DNA from: Anaerolineae bacterium
Lineage (GTDB): Bacteria; Chloroflexota; Anaerolineae; Aggregatilineales; Aggregatilineaceae
Direction: 5' to 3'
Assembly (NCBI GenBank): GCA_023382715.1
Contig: JAHDWP010000011.1
Span: 1 to 64,000, forward strand
DNA length: 64,000 nucleotides
The notes under the pieces were generated by a model. The model saw only the letters and a program-made list of their open reading frames with translations, was not told the origin of the DNA and made no database searches. This document shows positions 40,292 through 49,462 of the stretch, piece by piece (the first letter of the stretch is position 1; every line of letters begins with the position of its first letter). The translations under genes were made by a program, and so were the position numbers.

Positions 40292-42982
40292 TTAGTTGCG
40301 GTGCGGGTCGCGGACGCCCAGCTCGCCCAGGCGCTCCCAGCCCTTCTCGCGCAGGGCAGCGTGCGCTGCTGCCAGCCGTGCCACCGGGACACGGAAGGGA
40401 GAGCAGCTCACGTAGTTCAGGCCGATCAGGTGACAGAAGTCAATGCTGTCCGGGTCGCCACCGTGCTCGCCACAGATGCCCACTTCCAGGTCGGGCCGGG
40501 CGGCGCGCCCGTCGGTGACGGCCATCTTCATCAACACCCCCACCCCATCACGGTCAATCGTCTGGAACGGGTTCCTGGGCAGGATGCCCTTCTCGACGTA
40601 CTGGAGCAGGAAGTGCCGCTCGGCATCGTCGCGGCTGATGCCGTAGGTCATCTGCGTCAGGTCGTTGGTGCCGAAGCTGAAGAACTGCGCCAGCCCGGCG
40701 ATCTCGCGGGCGGTGATGGCTGCGCGCGGGATTTCGATCATCGTGCCGAACTTGTAGCTGATTTCGACACCCTTCTCCGCCATAACCTTCCTGGCTTCTT
40801 CTTCCAGGACGGTTTGCAGCAGCTTAAGCTCGTTGATGTGCGCCGTGAGCGGGATCATGATCTCAGGATGCGCGTCGAAGCCATCCTTGGCCGCGTCGCA
40901 CGCCGCCGCGATGATCGCGCTCACCTGCATCACCGTCACGTCGGGCATCATGATGCCCAGGCGGATGCCGCGCAGACCCAACATGGGGTTGAACTCAGCC
41001 AGCTCTTCGGCCTTGTGCAGCAGGAATTCCTTCTCCGCCACATCTTCGCCGCGCTCGCGGCCCAGTGCCACGTCCACCTTCAGCTCGTCGCGCGCCGGCA
41101 GGAACTCGTGCAGCGGCGGGTCAATCAGGCGGATGATGACCGGCAGCCCGTCCATCGCGCGGAAGATACCGTAGAAGTCGCCGCGTTGCAGCTCGCCCAG
41201 CTTGTCCAGCGCCTTCTGCTTGGCCAGCGGATCGGCGGCCAGGATGTAATCCTGGAAAAGGTAAGTGCGCTCGCCCAGGAACATATGCTCGGTGCGGCAC
41301 AGGCCGATGCCCTGCGCCCCGTAGCTGCGCGCGCGGGCAGCCTGCTGCTCGTCGTCGGCGTTAGCCCACACCATCAGCCGGCGCATCTCGTCAGCCCAGC
41401 CCAGAATCTTGAGCAGATCGGTCTGCTCTTCGAGCCTGGGGGCAACGACCGGAATCTGGCCCACGTAGACGGTGCCCTTCGCGCCGTTCAGCGAGATGTA
41501 GTCGCCTTCCTTGACGACCGTCTGGTTGACCGTGAAGAACTTCTTGTCCAGGTTGATCCTGACATCGGTGCAGCCGGCGACACACGGCTTGCCAAGCTGA
41601 CGAGCCACCACCGCGGCGTGACTGGTCGCGCCGCCTTCCGCCGTCAAGATACCCTTCGCGGCGAGCATCCCGTGCACATCGCTCGGCTCGGTCAGCGGGC
41701 GGACGAGGATGACCGGCTCGCCCTCTTTGCTCTTAGCTTCGGCGGTGTCGGCATCGAAGTAGACTTTGCCGACCGCCGCGCCGGGTGAGGCGTTGAGACC
41801 CTTGGTCAGCGGCGTGGTCTTCTTGAGCGCCGCTTCGTCGAAGCGCGGGTGCAGCATCTGGTCAATCATATCCGGCGAAATGCGGGCAACAGCCTCGGCG
41901 GGGGTGATCAGGCCCTCGCTCACCATGTCCACCGCGATCTTGACGGCGCTGGCGGCGGTGCGCTTGCCCGAACGAGTCTGGAGCATCCACAGCACACCGC
42001 TCTCGATGGTGAACTCGATATCCTGCGTCTCACGGTAATGCTCTTCGAGGATGTCCGACACTTTCATCAGCTCGTTCCATGCCGCGGGGATCTCGTTGGC
42101 CAGGCCGGACACCTCGGTGGGCGTGCGCGCGCCAGAAACTACGTCTTCACCCTGGGCGTTGAGCAGGTATTCGCCGTAGAACTTCTTCTCGCCAGTGGCC
42201 GGGTTGCGCGTGAAGGCCACGCCCGTGCCGCTGACGCCGTCGGCGATGTTGCCGTAGACCATCGTCTGCACATTGGTGGCGGTGCCCCAGGTGTGGGGGT
42301 AGCCGTAGTGGTTGCGATAGTCCACCGCGCGCTTGCCGTTCCAGCTTTTGAACACGGCCTCGATGCCCAGCTCGAGCTGCTTGTACGGGTCGTGCGGGAA
42401 AGGCTGGCCGGTGTGCTTCTCGGCCAGCTCGACGAAGCGCTCGGCGCAGCGCTGCCAGCCCTCGGCGGGCATCTGGGCGTCGCTGGCGGCCCCGGCGCGC
42501 TCGCGCTCTTCGTCAATGATCTCCTCAAACTCTTCGCCGGGCACTTCCAGCACCACCTTGCTGAACATCTGGATCAGCCGGCGGTACAGGTCCCAGGCGA
42601 AGCGCATGTCGTCGAATTTCTTGCCCATCGTCTCGACGGAGCCGACGGTCAGGCCCACGTTGAGGATCGTGTCCATCATGCCCGGCATGGATTCGCGCGC
42701 GCCAGAGCGGATTGACACCAGCAACGGATTAGCGTCATTGGCGAACACCTTGCCGGTCTGCTTGTTCAGCGCGTCAATGTGCGCCAGCACCTCTTCCCAC
42801 ATGCCTGCGGGGAACTTCCCCGTGTTCATGTAGGACACGCACGCCTCGGTCGTGACCGTGAATCCGGGCGGGACCGGCAGCCCAATACGGGTCATTTCGG
42901 CCAGGTTGCAGCCTTTGCCGCCCAGGAGGTTACGCATTGTCGCGTTACCCTCTTCAAACGCGTATACCCACTTCTGTGCCAT
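40292..42982 (-). CDS. ppdK: pyruvate, phosphate dikinase
   Basis: An 896-residue PPDK, which interconverts pyruvate + ATP + Pi with PEP + AMP + PPi. N-terminal ATP-grasp features include LGGKGCNLAEMTRIGLPVPP and IRSGARESMPGMMDTILNVG. The phosphohistidine lies in GGATSHAAVVARQLGKPCV. The C-terminal PEP-binding barrel shows CRTEHMF, GLRGIRLGI, GTMIEIPRAAI and FSFGTNDLTQMTYGISRDD. The C-terminal ICGEHGGDPDSIDFCH contains the catalytic Cys. AGGAGAGG precedes the ATG. It serves gluconeogenesis or pyrophosphate-linked glycolysis. It is transcribed away from nusA. Confidence 0.98.
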   Translation of the reverse strand: MAQKWVYAFEEGNATMRNLLGGKGCNLAEMTRIGLPVPPGFTVTTEACVSYMNTGKFPAGMWEEVLAHIDALNKQTGKVFANDANPLLVSIRSGARESMPGMMDTILNVGLTVGSVETMGKKFDDMRFAWDLYRRLIQMFSKVVLEVPGEEFEEIIDEERERAGAASDAQMPAEGWQRCAERFVELAEKHTGQPFPHDPYKQLELGIEAVFKSWNGKRAVDYRNHYGYPHTWGTATNVQTMVYGNIADGVSGTGVAFTRNPATGEKKFYGEYLLNAQGEDVVSGARTPTEVSGLANEIPAAWNELMKVSDILEEHYRETQDIEFTIESGVLWMLQTRSGKRTAASAVKIAVDMVSEGLITPAEAVARISPDMIDQMLHPRFDEAALKKTTPLTKGLNASPGAAVGKVYFDADTAEAKSKEGEPVILVRPLTEPSDVHGMLAAKGILTAEGGATSHAAVVARQLGKPCVAGCTDVRINLDKKFFTVNQTVVKEGDYISLNGAKGTVYVGQIPVVAPRLEEQTDLLKILGWADEMRRLMVWANADDEQQAARARSYGAQGIGLCRTEHMFLGERTYLFQDYILAADPLAKQKALDKLGELQRGDFYGIFRAMDGLPVIIRLIDPPLHEFLPARDELKVDVALGRERGEDVAEKEFLLHKAEELAEFNPMLGLRGIRLGIMMPDVTVMQVSAIIAAACDAAKDGFDAHPEIMIPLTAHINELKLLQTVLEEEARKVMAEKGVEISYKFGTMIEIPRAAITAREIAGLAQFFSFGTNDLTQMTYGISRDDAERHFLLQYVEKGILPRNPFQTIDRDGVGVLMKMAVTDGRAARPDLEVGICGEHGGDPDSIDFCHLIGLNYVSCSPFRVPVARLAAAHAALREKGWERLGELGVRDPHRN

Positions 42983-43320
42983 TCAAGCCTCTCCTAGACT
43001 CTCAGCAGGATCGCTGCGCTTCCCGTGTAGTGTGTGCGGGTGTCGTCGTCACTGGCCCCGGCGCACAGTTGTGCCTCTATCCTGATGGCGCAGAACAACG
43101 GGCCGGACGCACGCAAACCTGGGGGATCTTGCCGCCATGCTTCGCGCGAGCACAGTGAAGAAACACACCGGATCGGATGACGAGTGATACAAGCGCCCAA
43201 AGATACCCCGTCACGGCGACTCCGTCAACTGCTTTTGCGGCGGCTCAACGCAAAGGCTAGCGGCGATTCGCTCGCTGCCGGGCCGGGCACCTTGGCGCGG
43301 GCGGGGCGAGGCTGGGGGTG

Positions 43321-43420
43321 CAGAATTCTGGAACCGCAGAGGCGCAGAAGACGCGGAGAAGAGCGTATCATTTGTTTTCCTCTGTGCTCTCTGCGTCTCT
43401 GCGGTGATCCTTTGCTCTGG
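43321..43420. repeat. imperfect palindromic repeat, family C, copy 4
   Basis: Best-preserved copy: GAACCGCAGAGGCGCAGAAG ... CTCTGTGCTCTCTGCGTCTC then TGCGGTGATCCTTTGCTCTG. Confidence 0.85.
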
Positions 43421-43501
43421 AGTCCGGTGCTGGGTGGGTAGGGGCGCTGCGCCCTGGTCCTCACCCCTTGCGCGCACCCCCACTAGCCGCTTGCGCTGCC
43501 C

Positions 43502-43530
43502 TTGTCAAGCGGAGCGGGCCATGTTATACT
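43502..43530 (+). promoter_or_regulatory. nusA operon promoter
   Basis: TTGTCA (43502-43507) and TATACT (43525-43530) at exactly 17 bp. The predicted leader is about 118 nt. Confidence 0.75.
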
Positions 43531-43559
43531 GTGGATGCTGAGACCGAGCTATTCTTAGG

Positions 43560-43580
43560 AAAGTGGGACCCCCCACTTTT
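43560..43580 (+). terminator. hairpin in the nusA leader (possible attenuator)
   Basis: AAAGTGGG (43560-43567) and CCCACTTT (43572-43579) form a perfect 8-bp stem with a 4-nt loop, followed by TCGTTGT. It sits about 24 nt downstream of the predicted start of the transcript. As NusA affects pausing and termination, feedback control here is plausible but not shown. Confidence 0.5.
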
Positions 43581-43654
43581 CGTTGTATATAGCTGGCTTG
43601 CTCAGCACCCCATTGGATGGCGTGAGTCCCGGTAGGGCAGAACCAAGCAGAACT

Positions 43655-45592
43655 ATGAAGAGCGATTTCACCCTGGCTTTCAACGAAATTGTCGAGTTGC
43701 GCGCGCTACCGCGTGAGGTGGTGATGGACGCCCTCTCTCAGGCGCTCGTCTCCGCCTACAAGCGCGACGCGAACATTGGCAACAACCAGCGCGTCGAGGC
43801 GCAGATTGACCTGACCGGCGAGCCCCACATCTTCCTGGAGAAGGAAGTCGTCGAGTCGGTCGAGTCGGATTCGACAGAAGTGGCGCTGGAAGTGGCGCAC
43901 CAGTACGCACCTGAAGCTGAGCTTGGCGATACCGTGATGGTGCCGGTGCAGACCAGCATCACCTTCGGGCGCATCGCCGCGCAGACGGCCAAGCAGGTCA
44001 TCCTGCAGCGCATCCGCGAAGCCGAGCGCGATGCCCTGTACGATGAGTTCGTTGAGCGCGAGGGCGACCTGGTCACCGGGACGGTGCAGAGCGTCAGCCA
44101 TGGCACGCTGACCATCAGCCTGGGCCGCGCCGAAGCGGTCATGCCTCACCAGCACCAGATTCCCGGCGAGCGCTACCGCCCGCACGACAAAGTGCGCGCC
44201 TATGTCGCCGAGGTCAAGCGCAACACGCGCGGCCCGCAGATCGTCGTCAGCCGCGCTCACAAGAACATGCTGCGCCGCCTGTTCGAGTATGAAGTGCCGG
44301 AGATTTACAACGGCCAAGTGGAGATCAAGAATATCGCCCGCGAAGCCGGGCACCGCTCCAAAGTGGCTGTGGCTGCGCTGCAGGAAGGCGTGGACCCCGT
44401 TGGCGCATGCGTGGGCATGCGCGGGATGCGCATTCAGAACATCGTCAAGGAACTGAACGACGAAAAGATTGATGTCATCGAGTGGAACACGGACCCGGCG
44501 ATCTTCATCGCCAAGGCGCTCAGCCCGGCCCGCGTCAGCGATATGCTGCTCGAAGAAGACCTGGACACGGGGCGCACGGCAACGGTGATCGTGCCCGACG
44601 ACCAGCTTTCGCTGGCAATTGGCCGCGAAGGGCAGAACGCTCGCCTGGCCGCCAAGCTGACCGGCTGGCGCATTGACATCAAGAGCGTCTCCGAGGCCGC
44701 CGAAAAAGCCTATGCCGGGCTGCAAGAACCGCCGCTGGACGCGCTGCTGGCGGAAATGCCCGACCTGGTGGCTGAGGTCGAGCGCATCATGGAGAAGAAG
44801 CTCGCCAACCGCCCGGTGCAGCCGGAAGAGTTCAGGACGCTGACCGAATTCGTCAAGACCGCCGAGCGCCGTCAGCAGGCGGTGCGCGAGGCAGGTCGCT
44901 CGACGCGCCGCGCGGCGATGAGCAAGGTGCGCGATCTGGTGCCCGACCGCGCGTACCGCATGACCATCGAAGAACTCGAACTCGACGAAGACATCAACCG
45001 CGCCCTGGCGCGCATTGAGAACGTGGGCGAGCTGATGGTGCGCGTGCTGGCCGATGCCGAAAACCTGGAGCGTATGTTGGAGCAGGGTGGCGCGGGCGAA
45101 GACGCGATGGAAGCTATCCGCTATGCCCTTGACGACCTGGTGATCCTGCGCGCCGGTGAGCCAGAGCCTGAAGAAGCCCTGGAGCCAGCGCAGGAGCCAG
45201 TGGCCGCGGTGGAGGCTCTGCCAGAAGCGGCAGCGGAGACGGTCTCCGAACCGGCGCAAGAGGAAGTCGCGCCGCCTGTGGCCGCGCTGGCGGACGAAGA
45301 GGAGGTCATGCCGGCCTTCGTCGAGCCAGAGCCGGTGCCGCTGCTGGACGCCGAAGAAGCTGCCGAGCTGGAACGGCGGGCCAAGAGCGCCGGGCGGCTC
45401 AAGACGGTTGGCGACATTGACGACGAAGATATCTTCGACGAGGGCGAGGGCGGCGAAGCCGAGCAGGGCAAGAAGAAAGCGAAGAGCAAGCGCCGCGAGC
45501 TGGTCTTCGATGAGGAGCGCGGCGAGGTTGTCGCCCGTCGCCGTCGCAAGGGCGGGCGTCGCCGGGGCGACTGGGACGAGTACCTCGGATAG
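43655..45592 (+). CDS. nusA: transcription termination/antitermination factor NusA, long form
   Basis: A 645-residue NusA. The N-terminal RNA-polymerase-binding domain (about 1-125) starts [20 protein letters not shown], followed by S1 ([23 protein letters not shown]), KH1 and KH2 ([38 protein letters not shown]). After about residue 370 comes an extra helical region, an Ala/Glu-rich acidic stretch (about 510-585) and a basic tail with [20 protein letters not shown]. Typical NusA is 350-500 residues, so the C-terminal 250 are unusual. The ATG at 43655 was chosen since the NusA pattern starts there. It heads nusA-ylxR-infB-rbfA-DHH-truB-ribF. Confidence 0.95.
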   Translation: MKSDFTLAFNEIVELRALPREVVMDALSQALVSAYKRDANIGNNQRVEAQIDLTGEPHIFLEKEVVESVESDSTEVALEVAHQYAPEAELGDTVMVPVQTSITFGRIAAQTAKQVILQRIREAERDALYDEFVEREGDLVTGTVQSVSHGTLTISLGRAEAVMPHQHQIPGERYRPHDKVRAYVAEVKRNTRGPQIVVSRAHKNMLRRLFEYEVPEIYNGQVEIKNIAREAGHRSKVAVAALQEGVDPVGACVGMRGMRIQNIVKELNDEKIDVIEWNTDPAIFIAKALSPARVSDMLLEEDLDTGRTATVIVPDDQLSLAIGREGQNARLAAKLTGWRIDIKSVSEAAEKAYAGLQEPPLDALLAEMPDLVAEVERIMEKKLANRPVQPEEFRTLTEFVKTAERRQQAVREAGRSTRRAAMSKVRDLVPDRAYRMTIEELELDEDINRALARIENVGELMVRVLADAENLERMLEQGGAGEDAMEAIRYALDDLVILRAGEPEPEEALEPAQEPVAAVEALPEAAAETVSEPAQEEVAPPVAALADEEEVMPAFVEPEPVPLLDAEEAAELERRAKSAGRLKTVGDIDDEDIFDEGEGGEAEQGKKKAKSKRRELVFDEERGEVVARRRRKGGRRRGDWDEYLG

Positions 45593-45624
45593 CCTGCCCT
45601 GGCCGTGTAGGCTGTAGGAGCACG

Positions 45625-45918
45625 ATGGGCAAACCCGGTACTTCGCCCAGACGCCGTCGGGTCCCTCAACGCACCTGCGTGGTCTGCCGCACAACGGCGG
45701 ACAAGCGATCGCTGACGCGCCTGGTGCGCACTCCTGACGAAGGCGTACAAGTGGACCCGACCGGCAAGCGCAGCGGGCGCGGCGCTTACTTGTGCGACGA
45801 TCCGGCCTGTTGGGACCGCGCCCTGGCGAGCGACGTGCTGGCGAAGGCCCTGCGCACAACGCTGAGCGAGGCCGACCGCGCGCGGTTGGCGGCGGCGCGT
45901 CCCACACCCGAAGAGTGA
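45625..45918 (+). CDS. ylxR: YlxR/RnpM (DUF448) RNA-binding protein
   Basis: A 97-residue DUF448 protein with the classic RVPQRTCVVCRTTADKRSLTRLVRT start (the CxxC region), SGRGAYLCDDPACWDRAL in the middle and a charged C-terminus. It lies between nusA and infB as in most bacteria; B. subtilis YlxR (RnpM) binds RNase P RNA. ATG 45625 has GTAGGAG upstream. The ribosomal L7Ae-like gene often present between ylxR and infB is absent. Confidence 0.95.
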   Translation: MGKPGTSPRRRRVPQRTCVVCRTTADKRSLTRLVRTPDEGVQVDPTGKRSGRGAYLCDDPACWDRALASDVLAKALRTTLSEADRARLAAARPTPEE

Positions 45919-45990
45919 CGCCTCTCCGGCGCAGCCCTGGAGGATTTGCACCGGCCCGGCGCTGTCCGCTGGACACACTGAGACCCCTGA

Positions 45991-46040
45991 AAGGAGGTTA
46001 GCGGCGGTGCTGCTGCCCTTCGGCAGCGGCTAGACCCGCT
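45991..46040 (+). promoter_or_regulatory. infB upstream mini-ORF and hairpin
   Basis: AAGGAGG (45991-45997) is 9 nt before a GTG at 46007 that opens an eight-codon ORF (encoding V/M-L-L-P-F-G-S-G) ending in TAG 46031-46033, 7 nt before the infB ATG. GCTGCC and GGCAGC (46012-46017 and 46022-46027) form a hairpin inside this mini-ORF. The infB ATG has no Shine-Dalgarno sequence of its own. Confidence 0.6.
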
Positions 46041-47837
46041 ATGTCTATGCCACAACAAAAACAGATACTCGAAGTCCCGGATTTTCTCTCTGTACGAGAG
46101 CTTGCCGACCTGATGGGTGCCAGCCCGATCGAGGTGATGAAGGAACTCATCAGCAACGGCATCATGGCGTCCATCAACCAGCAGATAGACTTCGACACTG
46201 CCGCCATCGTGGGCGACAGCATGGGCTTTGAGGTACAGCCGATCAAGGGGCCGGAACCCGAGCCTGTCCAGGACCGCAAAGCCACGCAGACCTGGCGCCG
46301 CCTGTACGCCGATCAGTCCCGCGAGGTGCTCAAGCCGCGCCCGCCGGTGGTCACCGTGCTGGGGCATGTGGATCACGGCAAGACCTCGCTGCTGGATGTC
46401 ATCCGCAAGGCCAACGTGCAGGCAGGGGAAGCGGGCGGCATCACGCAGCACATCGGCGCGTACCAGATCACCCACAACAACCGCGTGATCACCTTCCTGG
46501 ACACGCCGGGCCACGAGGCGTTCACGGCCATGCGCTCGCGCGGGGCGCAGGGCGCGGACATCGCCGTGCTGGTTGTGGCGGCGGACGATGGCGTGATGCC
46601 CACCACGCGCGAGGCCTATGCGCACGTGCACGCGGCCAACGTGCCGGTGGTCGTGGCCCTCAACAAGATTGACAAGGCCAACGCCAACCCCGACCGCGTC
46701 CGCCAGCAGCTCGCCGATGAGCTGAACCTGCGCTCGGACGAATGGGGCGGCGACACGCTGATCGTGCCGGTCAGCGCCCGCACCCAGGCCGGCATCGAAG
46801 ATCTGCTCGAAGCGATCCTGCTCGTCGCCGAAGAACAGGACATCTCCGCCAACCCGAGCGCCCCGGCGGCAGGCACCGTGCTGGAAGGGCGCATGGAGAG
46901 CGCGCGCGGCGCGTTGGCGACGCTGCTGGTGCAGAACGGCACGCTGCGCACCGGCGACATTGTGATTGCGGGCACGTCGCACGGGCGCATCAAGCGCATG
47001 TTCGATTACAACGGCAACGTGATCAAAGAGGCCGGGCCGTCCTGCCCGGTGTCGGTGATGGGACTGGACGTGCCAGCGCACGCCGGTGAGATGTTCGAGG
47101 TGGTCAAGGACATCAAGGAGGCGCGGGCTATCGTCGAGGAGCGCAGGCTGGCTCGCCAGGAAGCCGCCGTCAAGACGCCACCGGCCCTCACCCTCGAAGA
47201 GGTCTTCAGCCGCTTCCAGGCCGGCGAGACGAAGGAACTGCTGCTCATCATCAAGGTAGACGTGGACGGATCGCTGGAGCCGGTCGTTAACTCCGTCCAG
47301 GACATCTCTGTGAACGAGTTCAAGGTGCGCGTGCTCCATGCTGATGTGGGCGAGATCACCGAGAACGACGTCAACCTGGCCCATGTCTCTCATGCGATCA
47401 TCATCGGTTTCAACGTCGGGCCAGACGCCGCCGCCGAGCGCGTCGCTGAATCGCTGGGCGTTGACATCCGCACCTACAACGTCATCTACAAGCTGATTGA
47501 GAGCGTTGAGCTGGCGCTGAAGGGCTTGCTGGAGCCGGAATACGCCGATAAGCTGGTCGGCGTGGCCGAGGTGCGCCGGGTGATCCGTCTGCCCAAGATC
47601 GGCAACATCGCCGGCTCGTACATCCTGGAAGGTGTGGCACGGCGCAATGCCAAGGCCCGCGTCGTGCGCCAGGGCAATGTGCTGGCGAGCGGCGTAGCAG
47701 TCGCCAGCCTCAAGCGCTTTGAAGACGACGTGCGCGAAGTGCGCACCGGCTTTGAGTGCGGCATCGGCCTGGACGGGTTCCACGACTTCGTAGAAGGCGA
47801 CCGCATTGAGTTCTTCATCCGCGAGCGCGTGAACTGA
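46041..47837 (+). CDS. infB: translation initiation factor IF-2 (short form)
   Basis: A 598-residue IF-2. Residues 1-80 hold a shortened IF2_N domain ([25 protein letters not shown]). The G domain shows [16 protein letters not shown] (G1), [11 protein letters not shown] (G2), [11 protein letters not shown] (G3), [10 protein letters not shown] (G4) and VPVSART (G5). Domains II, III and IV follow, ending in [22 protein letters not shown]-2 is often 800-1000 residues; the long N-terminal extension is absent. The ATG at 46041 lacks its own SD and probably relies on the upstream mini-ORF. Confidence 0.97.
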   Translation: MSMPQQKQILEVPDFLSVRELADLMGASPIEVMKELISNGIMASINQQIDFDTAAIVGDSMGFEVQPIKGPEPEPVQDRKATQTWRRLYADQSREVLKPRPPVVTVLGHVDHGKTSLLDVIRKANVQAGEAGGITQHIGAYQITHNNRVITFLDTPGHEAFTAMRSRGAQGADIAVLVVAADDGVMPTTREAYAHVHAANVPVVVALNKIDKANANPDRVRQQLADELNLRSDEWGGDTLIVPVSARTQAGIEDLLEAILLVAEEQDISANPSAPAAGTVLEGRMESARGALATLLVQNGTLRTGDIVIAGTSHGRIKRMFDYNGNVIKEAGPSCPVSVMGLDVPAHAGEMFEVVKDIKEARAIVEERRLARQEAAVKTPPALTLEEVFSRFQAGETKELLLIIKVDVDGSLEPVVNSVQDISVNEFKVRVLHADVGEITENDVNLAHVSHAIIIGFNVGPDAAAERVAESLGVDIRTYNVIYKLIESVELALKGLLEPEYADKLVGVAEVRRVIRLPKIGNIAGSYILEGVARRNAKARVVRQGNVLASGVAVASLKRFEDDVREVRTGFECGIGLDGFHDFVEGDRIEFFIRERVN

Positions 47838-47865
47838 GCGCACGCGCCGCCGTCTTGCGACCAGC

Positions 47866-47902
47866 CGGGCCAGGAGCGCGCGATCTTCTGGCCCGCTTGT
47901 TT
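47866..47902 (+). terminator. hairpin after infB
   Basis: CGGGCCAG (47866-47873) pairs with CTGGCCCG (47888-47895) and is followed by CTTGTTTTG. It may partly terminate or attenuate the operon before rbfA; 261 bp lie between infB and rbfA and hold nothing else recognisable. Confidence 0.5.
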
Positions 47903-48098
47903 TGCGCGGACAACGGGTGCGCGGCATCGCTGGCCGTTGCGCGCGCGATCTGGCATGATCTACCAGGACTCTGCACCGTGGCTGCGGGCGGCAAGTTGGC
48001 GCTGGGCGCGGCCCAGGGAGGCTCTCGCAGCGGAATCAGCACCGCAAGATGCCCCTTGCACAGAGTCAGCTTCTAATTGCTGCAACGAGGGTAAGACC

Positions 48099-48488
48099 AT
48101 GACGATCAAACAGGAGAGGGCGGCACAGCTCATCCAGGAAATCCTGGGCGAGCTGTTCATGATGGAAGTGACCGATCCCGCCTTGCAGGACGTGACGATC
48201 ACCGAGGTGAAGGTCGATCGCGAGATCGAGTACGCTCAAGTCTACGTGCACGCCCTGGAAGACCGCCAGACGGTCATGGCCGGGCTGGAGCGGGCCAGCG
48301 GCTTTCTGCGCCGCGAGCTGGCGGCGCGCACGCGCTTCCGCAAGACGCCGGCGCTGCATTTTCACTGGGACGTAGCTATTGATCGCGGCGAGCGCATTGA
48401 CGAGCTGCTCAGCTCGCTGGATATCCCAGCGCCGCCAGCCCCAGCAATCACCGAGGAGGAAGACGCGGATGACGATGGATTGGGATAA
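48099..48488 (+). CDS. rbfA: ribosome-binding factor A
   Basis: A 129-residue RbfA for 30S maturation. It starts MTIKQERAAQLIQEILGELF and shows MMEVTDPALQDVTITEVKVDREIEYAQVYVHAL, typical of the KH-like fold, with LRRELAARTRFRKTPALHFHWD near the end. The acidic tail (ITEEEDADDDGLG) overlaps the start of the DHH gene by 20 bp. The ATG at 48099 matches the family start. Confidence 0.94.
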   Translation: MTIKQERAAQLIQEILGELFMMEVTDPALQDVTITEVKVDREIEYAQVYVHALEDRQTVMAGLERASGFLRRELAARTRFRKTPALHFHWDVAIDRGERIDELLSSLDIPAPPAPAITEEEDADDDGLG

Positions 48489-49449
48489 GGCTGCGGCGCT
48501 GCTGGCCTCGGCCCGGCGCGTGCTCGTGCTGACGCACGTCAACCCGGACGGCGACGCCATCGGCTCGCTGCTCGGCCTGGCCAGCGCCCTGCGCAACCTG
48601 GACAAAGATGTCCAGACAGCGGTGGACGAGGGCGTGCCGCCCGACCTGGCCTTCCTGCCGGGCAGCGCCAGCGTGCAGGCGACACTCAGCAGCGTGCAGA
48701 CCGACCTGGTGATCGCTGTAGACTGCGGTGACGAGGCGCGCATGGGCGACGTGGGCCGCGCCGCCCGGCAGAGCGGCGCGCCGCTGATCAACCTGGATCA
48801 TCACCGCACGAACACGCTGTTCGGCGACGCCAACCTGGTGGACCCGGCCACAGTCGCCGCCGCCGAGGGGGTGCTGGGCTGGCTCGACCGGCTCGGCGCG
48901 CCCATTGGCCGCGACACGGCCTTCTGCCTGCTGACCGGGCTGGTCACCGATACGCTGTGCTTCCGCACGGACAACGTCAGCAGCGAGACGCTCGGCAAGG
49001 CGCAGCGGCTGATGGCTGGCGGCGCGCCGCTGACCGAGATCGTCCAGCGCACGGTCAACCGCACGACTTACGCCGGGCTGCGCCTGTGGGGGCTGGCCCT
49101 GCCCGCCGCCCATCTGGAAGACGGCGTCATCTGGACGGCGATCAGCCGCGAGATGTTCGCCCAGGCCAGCTACGACGGTCACGACGACGCCGAGCTGGTC
49201 AGCAAGCTGGTGCAGGCCGAGGAAGCGTCCATCGCGGTCGTTTTCCGCGAGAAGCCGGACGGCGCAATCGAGATCGGGATGCGCGCCGTGCCCGGCTTCG
49301 ACACGTCCGAGGTGGCGGTGGCGCTGGGCGGCGGCGGGCACAGGCTGGCTTCCGGCGCGACAGTCCGCGAGCCGCTGGCGACGCTCGTCCCGCGCGTGGT
49401 GGCCATGTTGCAGGATGCCGTGCGCGCCGGCGCGCGATTGGTTGTGTAG
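48469..49449 (+). CDS. nrnA: DHH-family bifunctional oligoribonuclease/PAP phosphatase (NrnA-like)
   Basis: A 326-residue DHH-DHHA1 phosphoesterase. Motifs are LTHVNPDGDAIGSLLGLASAL (DxD), VIAVDCGDEARMG, LINLDHHRTNTLFGDANLVDP (DHH) and the C-terminal DHHA1 site EVAVALGGGGHRLASGATV. NrnA-type enzymes degrade nanoRNA and pAp. The ATG at 48469 has GAGGAGG and lies within the last codons of rbfA. The rbfA-nrnA-truB-ribF order is that seen in Firmicutes and other phyla. Confidence 0.94.
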   Translation: MTMDWDKAAALLASARRVLVLTHVNPDGDAIGSLLGLASALRNLDKDVQTAVDEGVPPDLAFLPGSASVQATLSSVQTDLVIAVDCGDEARMGDVGRAARQSGAPLINLDHHRTNTLFGDANLVDPATVAAAEGVLGWLDRLGAPIGRDTAFCLLTGLVTDTLCFRTDNVSSETLGKAQRLMAGGAPLTEIVQRTVNRTTYAGLRLWGLALPAAHLEDGVIWTAISREMFAQASYDGHDDAELVSKLVQAEEASIAVVFREKPDGAIEIGMRAVPGFDTSEVAVALGGGGHRLASGATVREPLATLVPRVVAMLQDAVRAGARLVV

Positions 49450-49462
49450 CGGAGCGGGCAGC

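Larger units (their letters stand above)
42983..43654. other. 672-bp intergenic region between ppdK and nusA
   Basis: It holds the ppdK promoter side, family C copy 4 (43321-43420), the nusA promoter (43502-43530), a leader hairpin (43560-43579) and otherwise noncoding sequence. There is no rimP, which precedes nusA in most bacteria. Confidence 0.7.

Noticed and set aside
43706-45976. Long open frame (756 codons) antisense to nusA and ylxR, and similar long frames antisense to infB (45786-47927) and the CHAT gene (11077-13419)
   Set aside because: They mirror well-supported genes on the other strand, arise from GC-rich codon bias and match no known family.
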